Below are positions 56,471 to 64,000 of a DNA stretch of 64,000 nt, piece by piece. Below the pieces are notes generated by a model. The model did no database searches, was not told where the DNA came from, and saw only the letters and a list, made by a program, of their open reading frames with translations. How positions within the stretch are numbered: the stretch's first letter is position 1; every line of letters begins with the position of its first letter. Source of the DNA: Sorangium cellulosum So ce56 (GTDB lineage Bacteria; Myxococcota_A; Polyangia; Polyangiales; Polyangiaceae); contig NC_010162.1 in assembly GCF_000067165.1 (NCBI RefSeq), positions 4,360,501-4,424,500 on the forward strand. Reading direction: 5' to 3'. The position numbers and the translations under genes were made by a program.

Positions 56471-59400
56471 CGGCGCGCTGGCGAGGACGTTCCGAGCGGA
56501 GGTCGCGGCCCGCGCGCCGCGGCGGGAGCCGGCGCGGCCGCCGATCGAGCGCCCCGCCGCGATCATCGACCAGGCCGGCGCGCACGACGCGCCGGCCGCA
56601 GCCGTCGTCGACCGGGCGGACGCGCGCGACGCGCGCCCCGCCGGGACAGCGATCATCGGGATCAGCGGCCGGTTTCCGCGGGCCAGCGACGTCGACGCGT
56701 TCTGGAGCAACCTGATCGAGGGGCGCGACTGCATCGAGGTCGTCCCGGAGGATCGCTGGGATTGGCGCGCGATCTACGGGGATCCGCACGCCGAGGCGAA
56801 CAAGACGAACGTGAAGTGGGGCGGCTTCATCGACGAGCTGGCCTCGTTCGACCCGCAGTTCTTCGGGATCTCGCCGAAGGAGGCGGAGCTCATGGACCCG
56901 CAGCACCGCCTGCTCATGGAGCACGTGTGGTCCGCGATGGAGGACGCCGGGTACTCGGCGAAGGCGTTGTCGGGCACGCGCACCGGGGTGTTCCTCGCGA
57001 TCGGGCCGGGCAGCTATCGCCAGCCGGCATCGCAGCCGATCGAGGCGTACAGCGCGACCGGCGCGGTGCCGTCGATGGCGCCGAACCGGATCTCGTTCTT
57101 CCTCAACCTGCGCGGCCCGAGCGAGCCGGTGGAGACGGCGTGCTCGAGCGCGCTGATCGCCGTGCACCGCGCGGTGCAGGCGATCGACGCGGGCGTCTGC
57201 GATCAGGCGTTCGTCGGCGCCGTCAACGTGATGTACAGCCCGGAGCTCCACATCTGCTTCAGCAAGGCCGGGATGCTGAGCGTCGACGGCCGGTGCAAGA
57301 CGTTCTCCCGCCGCGCCGACGGGTACGTGCGGGGCGAGGGCGTGGGCGTGATGCTGCTGAAGCGCCTCCGGCAGGCGCAGGCGGATCGCGACGCCATCTA
57401 CGGCGTCATCCGGGGAACGAACGTGAACCACGGCGGGCGCGCCGCGTCGCTCACGGCGCCGAACGCGAGCGCGCAGGCCGAGCTCCTCTTCGACGCGTAT
57501 TCCAGGGCTGGCGTGGATGTCCGCGCGGTGACGTACGTCGAGACCCATGGCACCGGCACTCCGCTCGGCGATCCGGTCGAGATCAACGCGCTGAAGAAGG
57601 CGTTCGGCGCCCTGTACGAGAGGCAGGGGGGCGCGATCGAGGCCCAGCGCTGCGCGCTCGGCAGCGTCAAGACGAATGTCGGTCACCTCGAGGTCGCCGC
57701 CGGCATCGCGGGGATCTTCAAGGTGCTGATGGCGATGCACCACGGCGAGCTGCCGAAGACGCTGCATTGCGAGGAGACGAACCCGTACATCGAGCTCGAG
57801 GGGAGTCCGTTCTTCCTGCTCAAGGAGCGCCGGCCGTGGCTGCGTCCCGCCATGCCGGACGGCGGCGTCGCGCCGCGCCTCGCGGGCATCAGCGGTTTCG
57901 GGTTCGGCGGCGCCAACGCGCACGTGATCGTGGAGGAGCACGCGGAGGGCGGAGGGGGCGCGCTCGACGAGATCGCCCGAGAGCGGCCCCTCCAGATCGT
58001 TCCGCTCTCGGCGCGCAGCGAGGCGCGCCTCCGCGCCCACGCGGGGCAGCTCCTCGCGTTCCTCCGCGAGGTCACGGCCAGCGCGGGCGCGCAGCCCGGC
58101 TCGGTCCCCGATGAGGTCGCGGAGCAGCTGCGGCGCGATCTCGTCGGCGTCGTGGCCGCGACGATGGCGATTCAGGCGTCGGACGTCAGCGCCGACGAGC
58201 GCTTCGCGGACTACGGGGCGGATCTCGGGCTGCTCGCCAATGAGGCCCACCGCGCGCTCGGGATCCACATCACGGCGCAGGCCATCGGCGAGGCGGGCTC
58301 GATCGACGCCCTCGTCCCGTACCTGTTCGAGCGGCACCGGGAGTCGCTGTGCGCGCGCTACCCCGTCGCCAGCCGCGCGGAGAGCGCCGAGACGAGGCGC
58401 GCCGGGGCGCCGAAGCGCGTTCGTCCGGGGCCGGCGCTCCTCGTCGACGTCGCGTACACGCTGCAGGTCGGTCGCGACGCGATGGACCACCGGGTCGCCT
58501 TCCTGGCGCGTGACGTCGAGGAGCTCGAACGGAAGCTCGAGCGCTTCCTCGCGGGCGCCGAGGAGACGGACGGCGCCTTCACGGGCCAAGTTCGACGCGA
58601 GCGCGACAGCATGAAGGTGCTCAACGCCGATGCGAGCGCCAACGAGATGGTCGCGACGTGGATGCGGCAAGGCAAGCTCGCCAGCCTTTGCGAGCTCTGG
58701 GTGCGCGGGTTGGAGGTGGACTGGGAGCGGCTGTACGGCGAGCGCAAGCCGCGGCGGATCCACCTGCCGACGTACCCGTTCGAGCGGGAGCGTTACTGGC
58801 TGCCGCAGGGCGAGGGCGCGGTCGTGGCGGGAGCTGCGCCGCCGGTCGAGGCGTCGTGCGCAGCGGCGTGCGGCGGACGGCTGGAGCAGGGGTCCGGCAC
58901 GGCCGAGGTGTCGCGAGTGGAGGCGGGCGAGGCTGCGGAGGTGGTGGAGTACGAGGAGGTCTGGGAGCGGCTGGGGTGGGAAGAGCGTGAGCGGCGCCAG
59001 GAAGGCGTGCGCTGGCTGGTGGTCGGCGGAGACGAGGCGTGGCGGGCGTCGGTGGTGGAGGCGCTGAGGAGGGAGGAGCCCGGGAGCGAGGCGCTCGGGG
59101 TGAGCGTGGGCGGCGCGTACGGGTGGGAGGGAAGCGCGCGGTGCACGGTGCCCGAGGCGAGCGAGGTCTGGTTCCGGTCGGTGTTCGAGCAGCTCGGGGC
59201 GCGGGACGGGGCGCATGGGGGTGGGGGCCGGCCGTGCGGCGTGGTGTACGCGTGGGGCAGGGGGCTGGAGCGGCTGCGCGGCGTGCACGCGCTGGTGCGA
59301 GGCGCGAAGGGGAGCGGAGCGTTGCTGCGCCGTCTCGTGCTGACGGGTCGTCAGGTCCGGGGCGAGGTGAGCGGGTGCTACGACGCGGCGCTGATCGGGG

Positions 59401-62400
59401 TCGAGCGGTCGCTGGGCCTCGTTTTGCCGGAGCTGAGCGTCGGTGTGGTGCTGGGGGGCGCGGAGGGGATAGAGGCGGGCGCGCTGGCGCGGGAGGTGTG
59501 GAGCGGGGGAGTGATCCGTCACGAGGGAGGAGAGCGTCAGCGGCTCGGTGTCCGTCGAGCGTTGCCCAGCGGGAGGAGCGAGGCGCCGCTGCGGGACGGA
59601 GGCGTGTACGTGATCACCGGTGGAGCCGGGGGGCTTGGGCGGCTGTTCGCGGAGCACTTGGCGCGGCGCTGCGCGGGTCGGCTTGCGCTGGTGGGTCGGC
59701 GTGGACGTGACGAGCAGATCGAGGGTGTGCTGTCGCGGCTTCGGGGCGCTGGAGCGAGGGAAGCGGAGTACTACGAGGCGGACGTTTCGGACGCGGCGCA
59801 GATGCGGTGCGTGGTGGAGGCGCTGGAGTCGAGGTGGGGTTCAATCCACGGCGTTCTGCACGCGGCAGGAGTGGAGTCGGGTGGAGCGTTGTTGGACAAG
59901 AGGTGGGAAGAGGTCGAGGAGATAACGCGGCCGAAGATGGAGGGCACGCGTGTGGTGGATGAGGTGACGGCGGGGCATCCGCTGGACTTCATGTGCCTGT
60001 TCTCATCGACGGCGGCGGTGCTGGGGGACGGAGGGTCGTGCGACTACGCGAGCGCGAACCGGTTCCAGGTGGCGTACGCGCAGATGCGGCAAGAGCTGAG
60101 AGAGAGAGGGGAGCGGAGCGGAGCGACGGTGGCGGTGTGCTGGCCGCTGTGGCGTGCGGGTGGAATGGGCACGGCCGAGCGAGAAGGCATGGCGGTGTAC
60201 TTGCGGAGCAGCGGTCAGCGTTACCTGGAGAGCGATGAGGGGCTGGGGGCGTGGGAGCGCGCGATGGGCGCGGCCGTCAGCCCGCGGCTCGTGTTCGCGG
60301 GGCAGCCGCGCCGCGTGCACGCCTTCCTCTCGCGCATCTACGCTGGCGCACGCGCCTCCGCCGTCAACGGCGCGCCGTCCGGCTCGCGCAGCGCGGTAGC
60401 GCCGTCGATCTCGACCGCGGCGGCGCCCGGCCTCCCGAGCGGCGGCGCTCCCGCGCGACACGAGCGAGGCTCGGCGTCGCTTCCGGAGCGTGTCGTGCAC
60501 GATCTGAAGGTGCACGCCGAGGCGGTCCTGAAGATCCCAGCGGGCAGGATTGACGAGGAGACGAGCTTTGCCGACATCGGATTCGATTCGATCGGGCTCG
60601 CGCAGTTCGCCCGTCTTCTCACGACGCAACTCGGCTTTGACGTCCTCCCGAATGCCCTCCTCAACCACAGCACGATCAGAAAGCTCGCCGGTCATCTCGT
60701 GAGGGAGCATCGCGAAGCGCTGGAGCATCTGTATCGAGCGAACGGCGAGCCAGCGCGGGCTCTCCCAGCTCACCCGGCGCTCGACGACGCGCCTCCCAGC
60801 CCTCTCGAAGCGGACCGCGCGGCCCCGCGCGCGGCTGCTCCCTCGCCCGCGCGCGACGAGGTCGCGATCATCGGCATGTCTGCGCGTGTCGCCGGGGCGG
60901 ATGACGCCGACGCCCTGTGGGCGCTCTTGCTCGAGGGGCGCAAGCAGATCCAGGAGATCCCCTCGGAGCGCTGGGACTTTCACGCCTACTACGAGGGCCC
61001 GGGCGCGCCGGGAAACCGGATCACCACGAACAGAGGGGCCTTCCTGCGCGGCCTCGACGAGTTCGATCCGCTCTTCTTCGAGATCTCGCCGCGCGAGGCG
61101 CAATGGATGGATCCGCGGCAGCGGCTGATGCTCGAGGCGGCGTGGGCTGCGTTCGAGGACGCGGGCCACGCCGGAGCGCGCCTGCGCGGCACGAATTGCG
61201 GGGTCTTCATCGGCGTGGAGGAGATGGCACATACGGGCGACGGCGCGCCCGGGCTCGCGACCAGCCACCACAACGGCATCCTGGCGGCGCGCATCTCCTA
61301 CGTCCTCGATCTGCACGGCCCGAACCTCGCGCTGAACACCGCGTGCTCGTCGGGCCTCGTGGCGGTGCACTCCGCGTGTCAGAGCCTTCTGCGCGGCGAG
61401 TGCTCGATGGCGCTCGCCGGAGGGGTGAACGTCCTCACCTCGCCGCTGACCTACGTCGCGCTCAGCCAGAGCGGAATGCTGTCGGCCGAGGGCGAGTGCT
61501 ATGCGTTCGACGAGCGAGCGAGCGGAATGGTCCCGGGCGAGGCCGTCGCCGCGGTGGTGCTGAAGCGGCTCTCGCAGGCCATTGCGGACGGCGATCCGAT
61601 CCACGCCGTCATCAAGGCCAGCGGGGTGAACTACGACGGCAAGACGAACGGGATCACCGCGCCGAGCAGCGTCTCGCAGCAACACCTCGTCGAGAGCGTC
61701 CTCCGGCAGGCGGAGCTCCGCCCGGCCGACGTCCAGTACGTTCTCGGGCACAGCGTGGGCTCGCAGCTCGGCGATCCGGTCGAGGTGCAAGCGCTCCGCG
61801 ACGCCTTCCGCGCCGAGCCGGGTGAGCGGCAATGGTGCGCGCTGGGCTCGATCAAGCCGCTGATCGGCCACACGTTCGCGGCGTCGGGCGTCGTGAGCCT
61901 GATCGCGATGTGCCTCGCGATGAAGCATGGGACGATCCCGGCGACGCGCAACTACCGCCGGGCGAACGAGTACATCATCGACATCGCGCGCAGCCCCTTC
62001 TTCGTGAGCGACGTCGAGCGGCCCTGGATCGGCTCGGGTCCTGAGCGGCGGCGCCGCGGCCTCGTGGGCGCGACGGGGATGAGCGGGACGAACGCCTTTG
62101 CGTTGATCGAGGAGCACGCGCCGAGCCGGGCGACGCCGCTGCCGCGGCGCGCGGCCGGGGCCGCCGATCGCGCCCTGATCGCGCTGTCGGCGAAGAGCGA
62201 CGGGGCGCTGCGCCAGTACGCGCAGCGTCTCCGCGCCCACCTCGTGAAGCACCCGGCCGTGGACCTCCACGGGGTGGCCTACACGCTCCAGACCGGGCGC
62301 GAGGCCATGCCGTGCCGGCTGGCGATCGTCGCCCCGTCGGTGGGCGCGCTCATCGAGCAGCTCGACGTGGTTCTCGACGCCGCCGACGGTCGCGCGCTCT

Positions 62401-64000
62401 CGGACCGCGCGATCTGGACGAGCGCCTCGAGCGCGGTGCCGGCTCCGAGCGCCGACGGCGACCCGCTGCACGACGCCGCGCGCGCCTGGGCAGCGGGCGG
62501 GGTGCTGGACCCCGCCGCGCTCTACCCTGCGGCGAAGCCGACGAGGCTCGCGGGGCTCCCGACGTACCCCTTCGCGAGGCGCTCGGTCTCGCAGGGCGAG
62601 CGGGGCGGCGCTCCGGCGGCCCCTGCGCCGCCCGCGCGACCGCAGGACGCAGCGCCCGGCGACAAGGCCGCCGAGTACTACACGTTCGATGCGCAGCGCC
62701 GATCGGACGAGTACCGGGAGGAGTACCTGACGTTCTGCCCGTTCGAACGGGAGGTCCCCGGATTCTCGATGACACGTGTCCTCAGCGCGCCCGAAGCATT
62801 TCCGGACGAGTACCGGCTCGTGATCGAGAAGCAGCTCGAGATGCGGCGGGTGATCTTCCGGCACGAGCGGCTCGAGTCCGTGCGGAAGGTCCTGGATATC
62901 GGGTGCGGTTGCGGGACCGACCTCGTGGAGGTGGCGAAGCGTTGTCCGCACGCCAAGGCGCACGGGTTCACGATCACGCGGGCTCAGGCCGACCTGGCGA
63001 ACCGGCGGATCGGGCGCCTCGGCCTCGCCGAGCGCGTCCGGGTGTTCCACGCCGACAGCTCGAAGGATCGTTTCCCGGACACGTACGACCTGATCCTCGG
63101 CTTCGAGGTCACCTGCCATATCGCGGACAAGACCGGCGTCTTCGGCAATATCTCGTCGGCGCTCTCGCCGCACGGGAGCGTGCTGCTCATGGACTTCGTG
63201 TCGAACCTGCGCGGGGCGATCGTCGACGGGAACGTCGATATCGCGATATCGACGCAGGACGAGTGGATCAACGTGCTCACGGCGAGCTCGCTCGTCGTCG
63301 ACGACATCGTCGACCTGAGCCCGCAGATCGCCAACTACGTCTTCGATCCGGACGTGGAGAAGAACATCGCGCATTTCCCCGAGGCGGCGCGGCGCTCGTC
63401 CCGCAACTTCGCCAACATGGCCGTCTCGCTGCGGGAGGAGTGGATCTCCTACTGCCTGCTCCGGTTGACGAAGGCGGGCCCTGGCTGGACGGCGGACCGG
63501 CTCCGCGCCCACAACGCGTCGAAAATCGCCAAGAAGACGCCGTACGCCGCGGCGCTCGCCGAGCTCCAAGAGGCGCCCGGGTCTCCGCGCCCTGAGGCGG
63601 CCGCGGAGGACGAACGCGCGCCCCGGCAGGGGGCGTCCGTCGATCACGTCCGGCGGCGGCTCGAGCAGATCTTCGAGGAGGCGCTGCAGCTCACGCGCGA
63701 CGAGCTGGCCGCGGCGACGACGTTCTCGGCGATGGGGGTCGGCTCGCTCATCGCCGTCCGTCTGCTCCAGACGATCAACACCGCGTTCGATCTCCGCGAG
63801 CCGACGAGCGTGATGTTCCAGTTCCACGACCTCCAGTCGCTCGCCGAGCACCTGGCCTCGAAGATCGTCGTGACCGCGCCGCCCGCGCGCGCCACCGCGG
63901 CGGCGCTCGCGCCGCCCTCCGCGCGGGTGCAGGAGGCCGCGACAACCCGGCAGCCCGCAGCGCCGGCCGAAGGCATCGCGATCGTCGGGATGTCGTGCCG
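53976..64000 (+). CDS. Trans-AT polyketide synthase subunit 4 (DH-KR-ACP of module 10, modules 11-12, start of module 13), incomplete at right edge
   Basis: Open from the ATG at 53976 to the end of the window (3341 codons, no stop). Order: DH10 7-279, KR10 469-666, ACP10 (Ser791), KS11 890-1324 (Cys1056), an inserted ACP-like domain about 1378-1457 without its Ser, KR11 1870-2066, ACP11 (Ser2205), KS12 2295-2717 (Cys2457), methyltransferase about 2899-3172, ACP12 (Ser3257), then the first residues of KS13 (GIAIVGMSCR). The start overlaps the stop of subunit 3. The first 20 or so residues complete a DH whose first strand is at the end of subunit 3. An internal ATG six codons later is also possible. 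No AT domain is seen. Confidence 0.95.
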   Translation, partial: MTSGLMESSQTFETLLDGREFFLDDHRVLGEAVLPGAAYLEMARAATVHSGRARVLGLRNVVWLAPVVVNGTPRAVRIEIAAKAGKTRFSVRSARGGVSEPEVLHGQGEVVTAESGGATAPASRVELDEIRARCASTLSGADLYALFERQGLTYGETFRCIEELRRSDAEVLARFRLAPPAIQVGAPFELHPGVTDAALQSTVGLLVGDGRLPAGSVHVPFSLKELVLHTQTPAAGYVVARWSPGASPRSNVLKFDIDIVDEAGVVCVSMREFASRRYDKAPAAGVLFGTTTWLAEPLAPPRPAERGAPARRDALVLLAGESDELAALVSERAQTVRLPRVLDAGGAVEHARVVAAARQALEAIQRVVSGRPSGPREVVALASVRDEAFAHAPLAGLLKTMRREHRDLRGKLVLVPAELGPEARARLLSLELDAAYDDVEVRYDRSERREVRRFIEIELAGGAALRPTFEAGGVYWLTGGLGGLGRIFARHIAGTAGATVVLTGRSPLSEESRAWLDALRATTGATIDYLPADVADERRLRTVLADIKERHGRLTGILHGAGVLRDSTIAKKTAAELEAVFAAKALGLLAIDEATRHEDLDFLVLFSSASAVWGNAGQADYVAANALLDEFAVHRNELVKAGRRSGRTLSIDWPLWRSGGMKVDDANERLVERAYGLVPLDEAAGLWAFEVAMRSSLAQVVVLSGQAEKLRSKVIGAEREAADAAARVAAEPVGATPASEQPAPLADGAGEASGLRDLVERTLVRAVSRVLKIHEADIELDAELSAFGFDSLSLTELSNRLSAELGVELLPTVFFEHPSLAALETFLLATHLGALARTFRAEVAARAPRREPARPPIERPAAIIDQAGAHDAPAAAVVDRADARDARPAGTAIIGISGRFPRASDVDAFWSNLIEGRDCIEVVPEDRWDWRAIYGDPHAEANKTNVKWGGFIDELASFDPQFFGISPKEAELMDPQHRLLMEHVWSAMEDAGYSAKALSGTRTGVFLAIGPGSYRQPASQPIEAYSATGAVPSMAPNRISFFLNLRGPSEPVETACSSALIAVHRAVQAIDAGVCDQAFVGAVNVMYSPELHICFSKAGMLSVDGRCKTFSRRADGYVRGEGVGVMLLKRLRQAQADRDAIYGVIRGTNVNHGGRAASLTAPNASAQAELLFDAYSRAGVDVRAVTYVETHGTGTPLGDPVEINALKKAFGALYERQGGAIEAQRCALGSVKTNVGHLEVAAGIAGIFKVLMAMHHGELPKTLHCEETNPYIELEGSPFFLLKERRPWLRPAMPDGGVAPRLAGISGFGFGGANAHVIVEEHAEGGGGALDEIARERPLQIVPLSARSEARLRAHAGQLLAFLREVTASAGAQPGSVPDEVAEQLRRDLVGVVAATMAIQASDVSADERFADYGADLGLLANEAHRALGIHITAQAIGEAGSIDALVPYLFERHRESLCARYPVASRAESAETRRAGAPKRVRPGPALLVDVAYTLQVGRDAMDHRVAFLARDVEELERKLERFLAGAEETDGAFTGQVRRERDSMKVLNADASANEMVATWMRQGKLASLCELWVRGLEVDWERLYGERKPRRIHLPTYPFERERYWLPQGEGAVVAGAAPPVEASCAAACGGRLEQGSGTAEVSRVEAGEAAEVVEYEEVWERLGWEERERRQEGVRWLVVGGDEAWRASVVEALRREEPGSEALGVSVGGAYGWEGSARCTVPEASEVWFRSVFEQLGARDGAHGGGGRPCGVVYAWGRGLERLRGVHALVRGAKGSGALLRRLVLTGRQVRGEVSGCYDAALIGVERSLGLVLPELSVGVVLGGAEGIEAGALAREVWSGGVIRHEGGERQRLGVRRALPSGRSEAPLRDGGVYVITGGAGGLGRLFAEHLARRCAGRLALVGRRGRDEQIEGVLSRLRGAGAREAEYYEADVSDAAQMRCVVEALESRWGSIHGVLHAAGVESGGALLDKRWEEVEEITRPKMEGTRVVDEVTAGHPLDFMCLFSSTAAVLGDGGSCDYASANRFQVAYAQMRQELRERGERSGATVAVCWPLWRAGGMGTAEREGMAVYLRSSGQRYLESDEGLGAWERAMGAAVSPRLVFAGQPRRVHAFLSRIYAGARASAVNGAPSGSRSAVAPSISTAAAPGLPSGGAPARHERGSASLPERVVHDLKVHAEAVLKIPAGRIDEETSFADIGFDSIGLAQFARLLTTQLGFDVLPNALLNHSTIRKLAGHLVREHREALEHLYRANGEPARALPAHPALDDAPPSPLEADRAAPRAAAPSPARDEVAIIGMSARVAGADDADALWALLLEGRKQIQEIPSERWDFHAYYEGPGAPGNRITTNRGAFLRGLDEFDPLFFEISPREAQWMDPRQRLMLEAAWAAFEDAGHAGARLRGTNCGVFIGVEEMAHTGDGAPGLATSHHNGILAARISYVLDLHGPNLALNTACSSGLVAVHSACQSLLRGECSMALAGGVNVLTSPLTYVALSQSGMLSAEGECYAFDERASGMVPGEAVAAVVLKRLSQAIADGDPIHAVIKASGVNYDGKTNGITAPSSVSQQHLVESVLRQAELRPADVQYVLGHSVGSQLGDPVEVQALRDAFRAEPGERQWCALGSIKPLIGHTFAASGVVSLIAMCLAMKHGTIPATRNYRRANEYIIDIARSPFFVSDVERPWIGSGPERRRRGLVGATGMSGTNAFALIEEHAPSRATPLPRRAAGAADRALIALSAKSDGALRQYAQRLRAHLVKHPAVDLHGVAYTLQTGREAMPCRLAIVAPSVGALIEQLDVVLDAADGRALSDRAIWTSASSAVPAPSADGDPLHDAARAWAAGGVLDPAALYPAAKPTRLAGLPTYPFARRSVSQGERGGAPAAPAPPARPQDAAPGDKAAEYYTFDAQRRSDEYREEYLTFCPFEREVPGFSMTRVLSAPEAFPDEYRLVIEKQLEMRRVIFRHERLESVRKVLDIGCGCGTDLVEVAKRCPHAKAHGFTITRAQADLANRRIGRLGLAERVRVFHADSSKDRFPDTYDLILGFEVTCHIADKTGVFGNISSALSPHGSVLLMDFVSNLRGAIVDGNVDIAISTQDEWINVLTASSLVVDDIVDLSPQIANYVFDPDVEKNIAHFPEAARRSSRNFANMAVSLREEWISYCLLRLTKAGPGWTADRLRAHNASKIAKKTPYAAALAELQEAPGSPRPEAAAEDERAPRQGASVDHVRRRLEQIFEEALQLTRDELAAATTFSAMGVGSLIAVRLLQTINTAFDLREPTSVMFQFHDLQSLAEHLASKIVVTAPPARATAAALAPPSARVQEAATTRQPAAPAEGIAIVGMSC
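58107..58345 (+). other. Degenerate ACP-like domain inserted in the KS11 linker
   Basis: About 80 residues, from DEVAEQLRRDLVGVVAATMA to DALVPYLFERHRESL, follow the helix pattern of a carrier protein. At the phosphopantetheine site the sequence is YGADLGLLANEAHRAL, with Leu1417 in place of Ser, so it cannot be loaded. It lies between two halves of the KS-associated linker and is in frame with both. Confidence 0.7.
58707..60348 (+). repeat. Long direct repeat B, copy 2 (linker and KR11)
   Basis: Second copy of the 1.64-kb repeat. A handful of differences occur in the first 400 bases and essentially none after about 59140. The next ACP and KS (ACP11, KS12) are also clear relatives of ACP9 and KS10, but diverged, so a larger old duplication was probably re-homogenised only here. 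Confidence 0.92.
60855..63870 (+). other. Module 12: altered KS, O-methyltransferase, ACP (probable non-elongating module)
   Basis: KS12 keeps Cys2457 (NTACSSGLVAVH) and both His, but the invariant HGTGT motif reads HSVGS (from residue 2592). A SAM methyltransferase follows (VLDIGCGCGTDLVEVAKR, near 2970), of a type different from the C-MT of subunit 3 and like the O-MTs found after non-elongating KSs in other trans-AT systems. ACP12 has MGVGSLIAVRLL, with Gly in place of the Asp before Ser3257. There is no KR. Predicted role: O-methylation of the beta-hydroxyl made by module 11 without chain extension. Confidence 0.7.
63970..64000 (+). other. Module 13: first residues of a KS domain (cut by window end)
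   Basis: GIAIVGMSCR is the standard opening of a KS domain, in frame with subunit 4. The assembly line therefore continues beyond the window. Confidence 0.85.

Larger units (their letters stand above)
56640..60720 (+). other. Module 11: KS with embedded ACP-like relic, KR, ACP
   Basis: KS11 is intact (ETACSSALIAVH, ETHGTGTPLGDP, KTNVGHLEVAAG). The post-KS linker, which normally runs straight from PLSAR to AYTLQVGR, is interrupted at 58107-58345 by an ACP-like stretch, with DYGADLGLL where GxDSxxx is expected. KR11 is the repeat-B copy (A-type), and the ACP is IGFDSIGLAQF. Predicted product: beta-hydroxyl. Confidence 0.78.

Noticed and set aside
53958..59657. Minus-strand open frame of about 1900 codons opposite subunits 3 and 4
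   Set aside because: It lies opposite clear PKS domains. Its product is a low-complexity Arg/Ala/Leu/His string with no domain, as expected for antisense frames in high-GC coding DNA. The same holds for long minus-strand frames at 20307-26546, 27270-29657, 39158-42040, 46696-49590 and 60003-63851.

Overview
The window is high-GC DNA with the gene style of a myxobacterium (Myxococcota, perhaps a Sorangium relative): a very large trans-AT polyketide synthase (PKS), overlapping stop/start codons, and HipA-like, CHAT and STAND-ATPase neighbours. That assignment is an inference from gene content and base composition. No rRNA, tRNA, CRISPR array, insertion sequence or phage gene was seen.

Layout. 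Positions 1-11882 are read leftwards. From the divergent centre outward come a discrete PfaD-type enoyl reductase and a complete HMG-CoA-synthase-type beta-branching cassette (donor ACP, decarboxylative KS, HMGS, dehydrating ECH, decarboxylating ECH). These are followed by genes of less certain relevance: a CHAT-like/STAND-ATPase/TPR protein, a DUF4180 protein, an amidase, a HipA-like protein and a partial DUF3037 gene. Positions 11883-12989 are a non-coding divergent control region. From 12990 to beyond the right edge everything is read rightwards as one translationally coupled operon: free ACP, free acyltransferase (AT), asparagine-synthase-like amidotransferase (AMT), then four PKS subunits. 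The fourth runs off the end.

How it works together. No AT domain was found inside any module, so this is a trans-AT system. ACP-AT-AMT resembles the malonamyl-starter cassette of glutarimide polyketides. Module 1 (KS + three ACPs) and module 6 (KS + two ACPs) lack KR domains, and all five ACPs carry the Trp-tagged beta-branching signature that HMGS cassettes recognise. The predicted collinear programme is: amide starter; M1 beta-branch; M2 beta-OH; M3-M5 three C=C (a triene); M6 beta-branch; M7 alpha-methyl/beta-OH; M8 beta-OH (its KR lacks the catalytic Ser); M9 beta-OH (A-type KR); M10 C=C; M11 beta-OH; M12 O-methylation on a probable non-elongating KS; M13 begins at the window edge. Thioesterase, general trans-AT, PPTase, transporter and regulator genes are not in view.

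Most interesting points: (1) an AMT-primed chain that meets HMGS branching at its first extension; (2) a dead ACP-like domain embedded in the post-KS linker of module 11; (3) every visible subunit boundary splits a module, one of them inside a DH fold; (4) two long near-identical duplications (about 3.1 kb and 1.64 kb) with codon choice unlike their surroundings; (5) a CHAT-family protein with both catalytic positions apparently lost, fused to a STAND ATPase.
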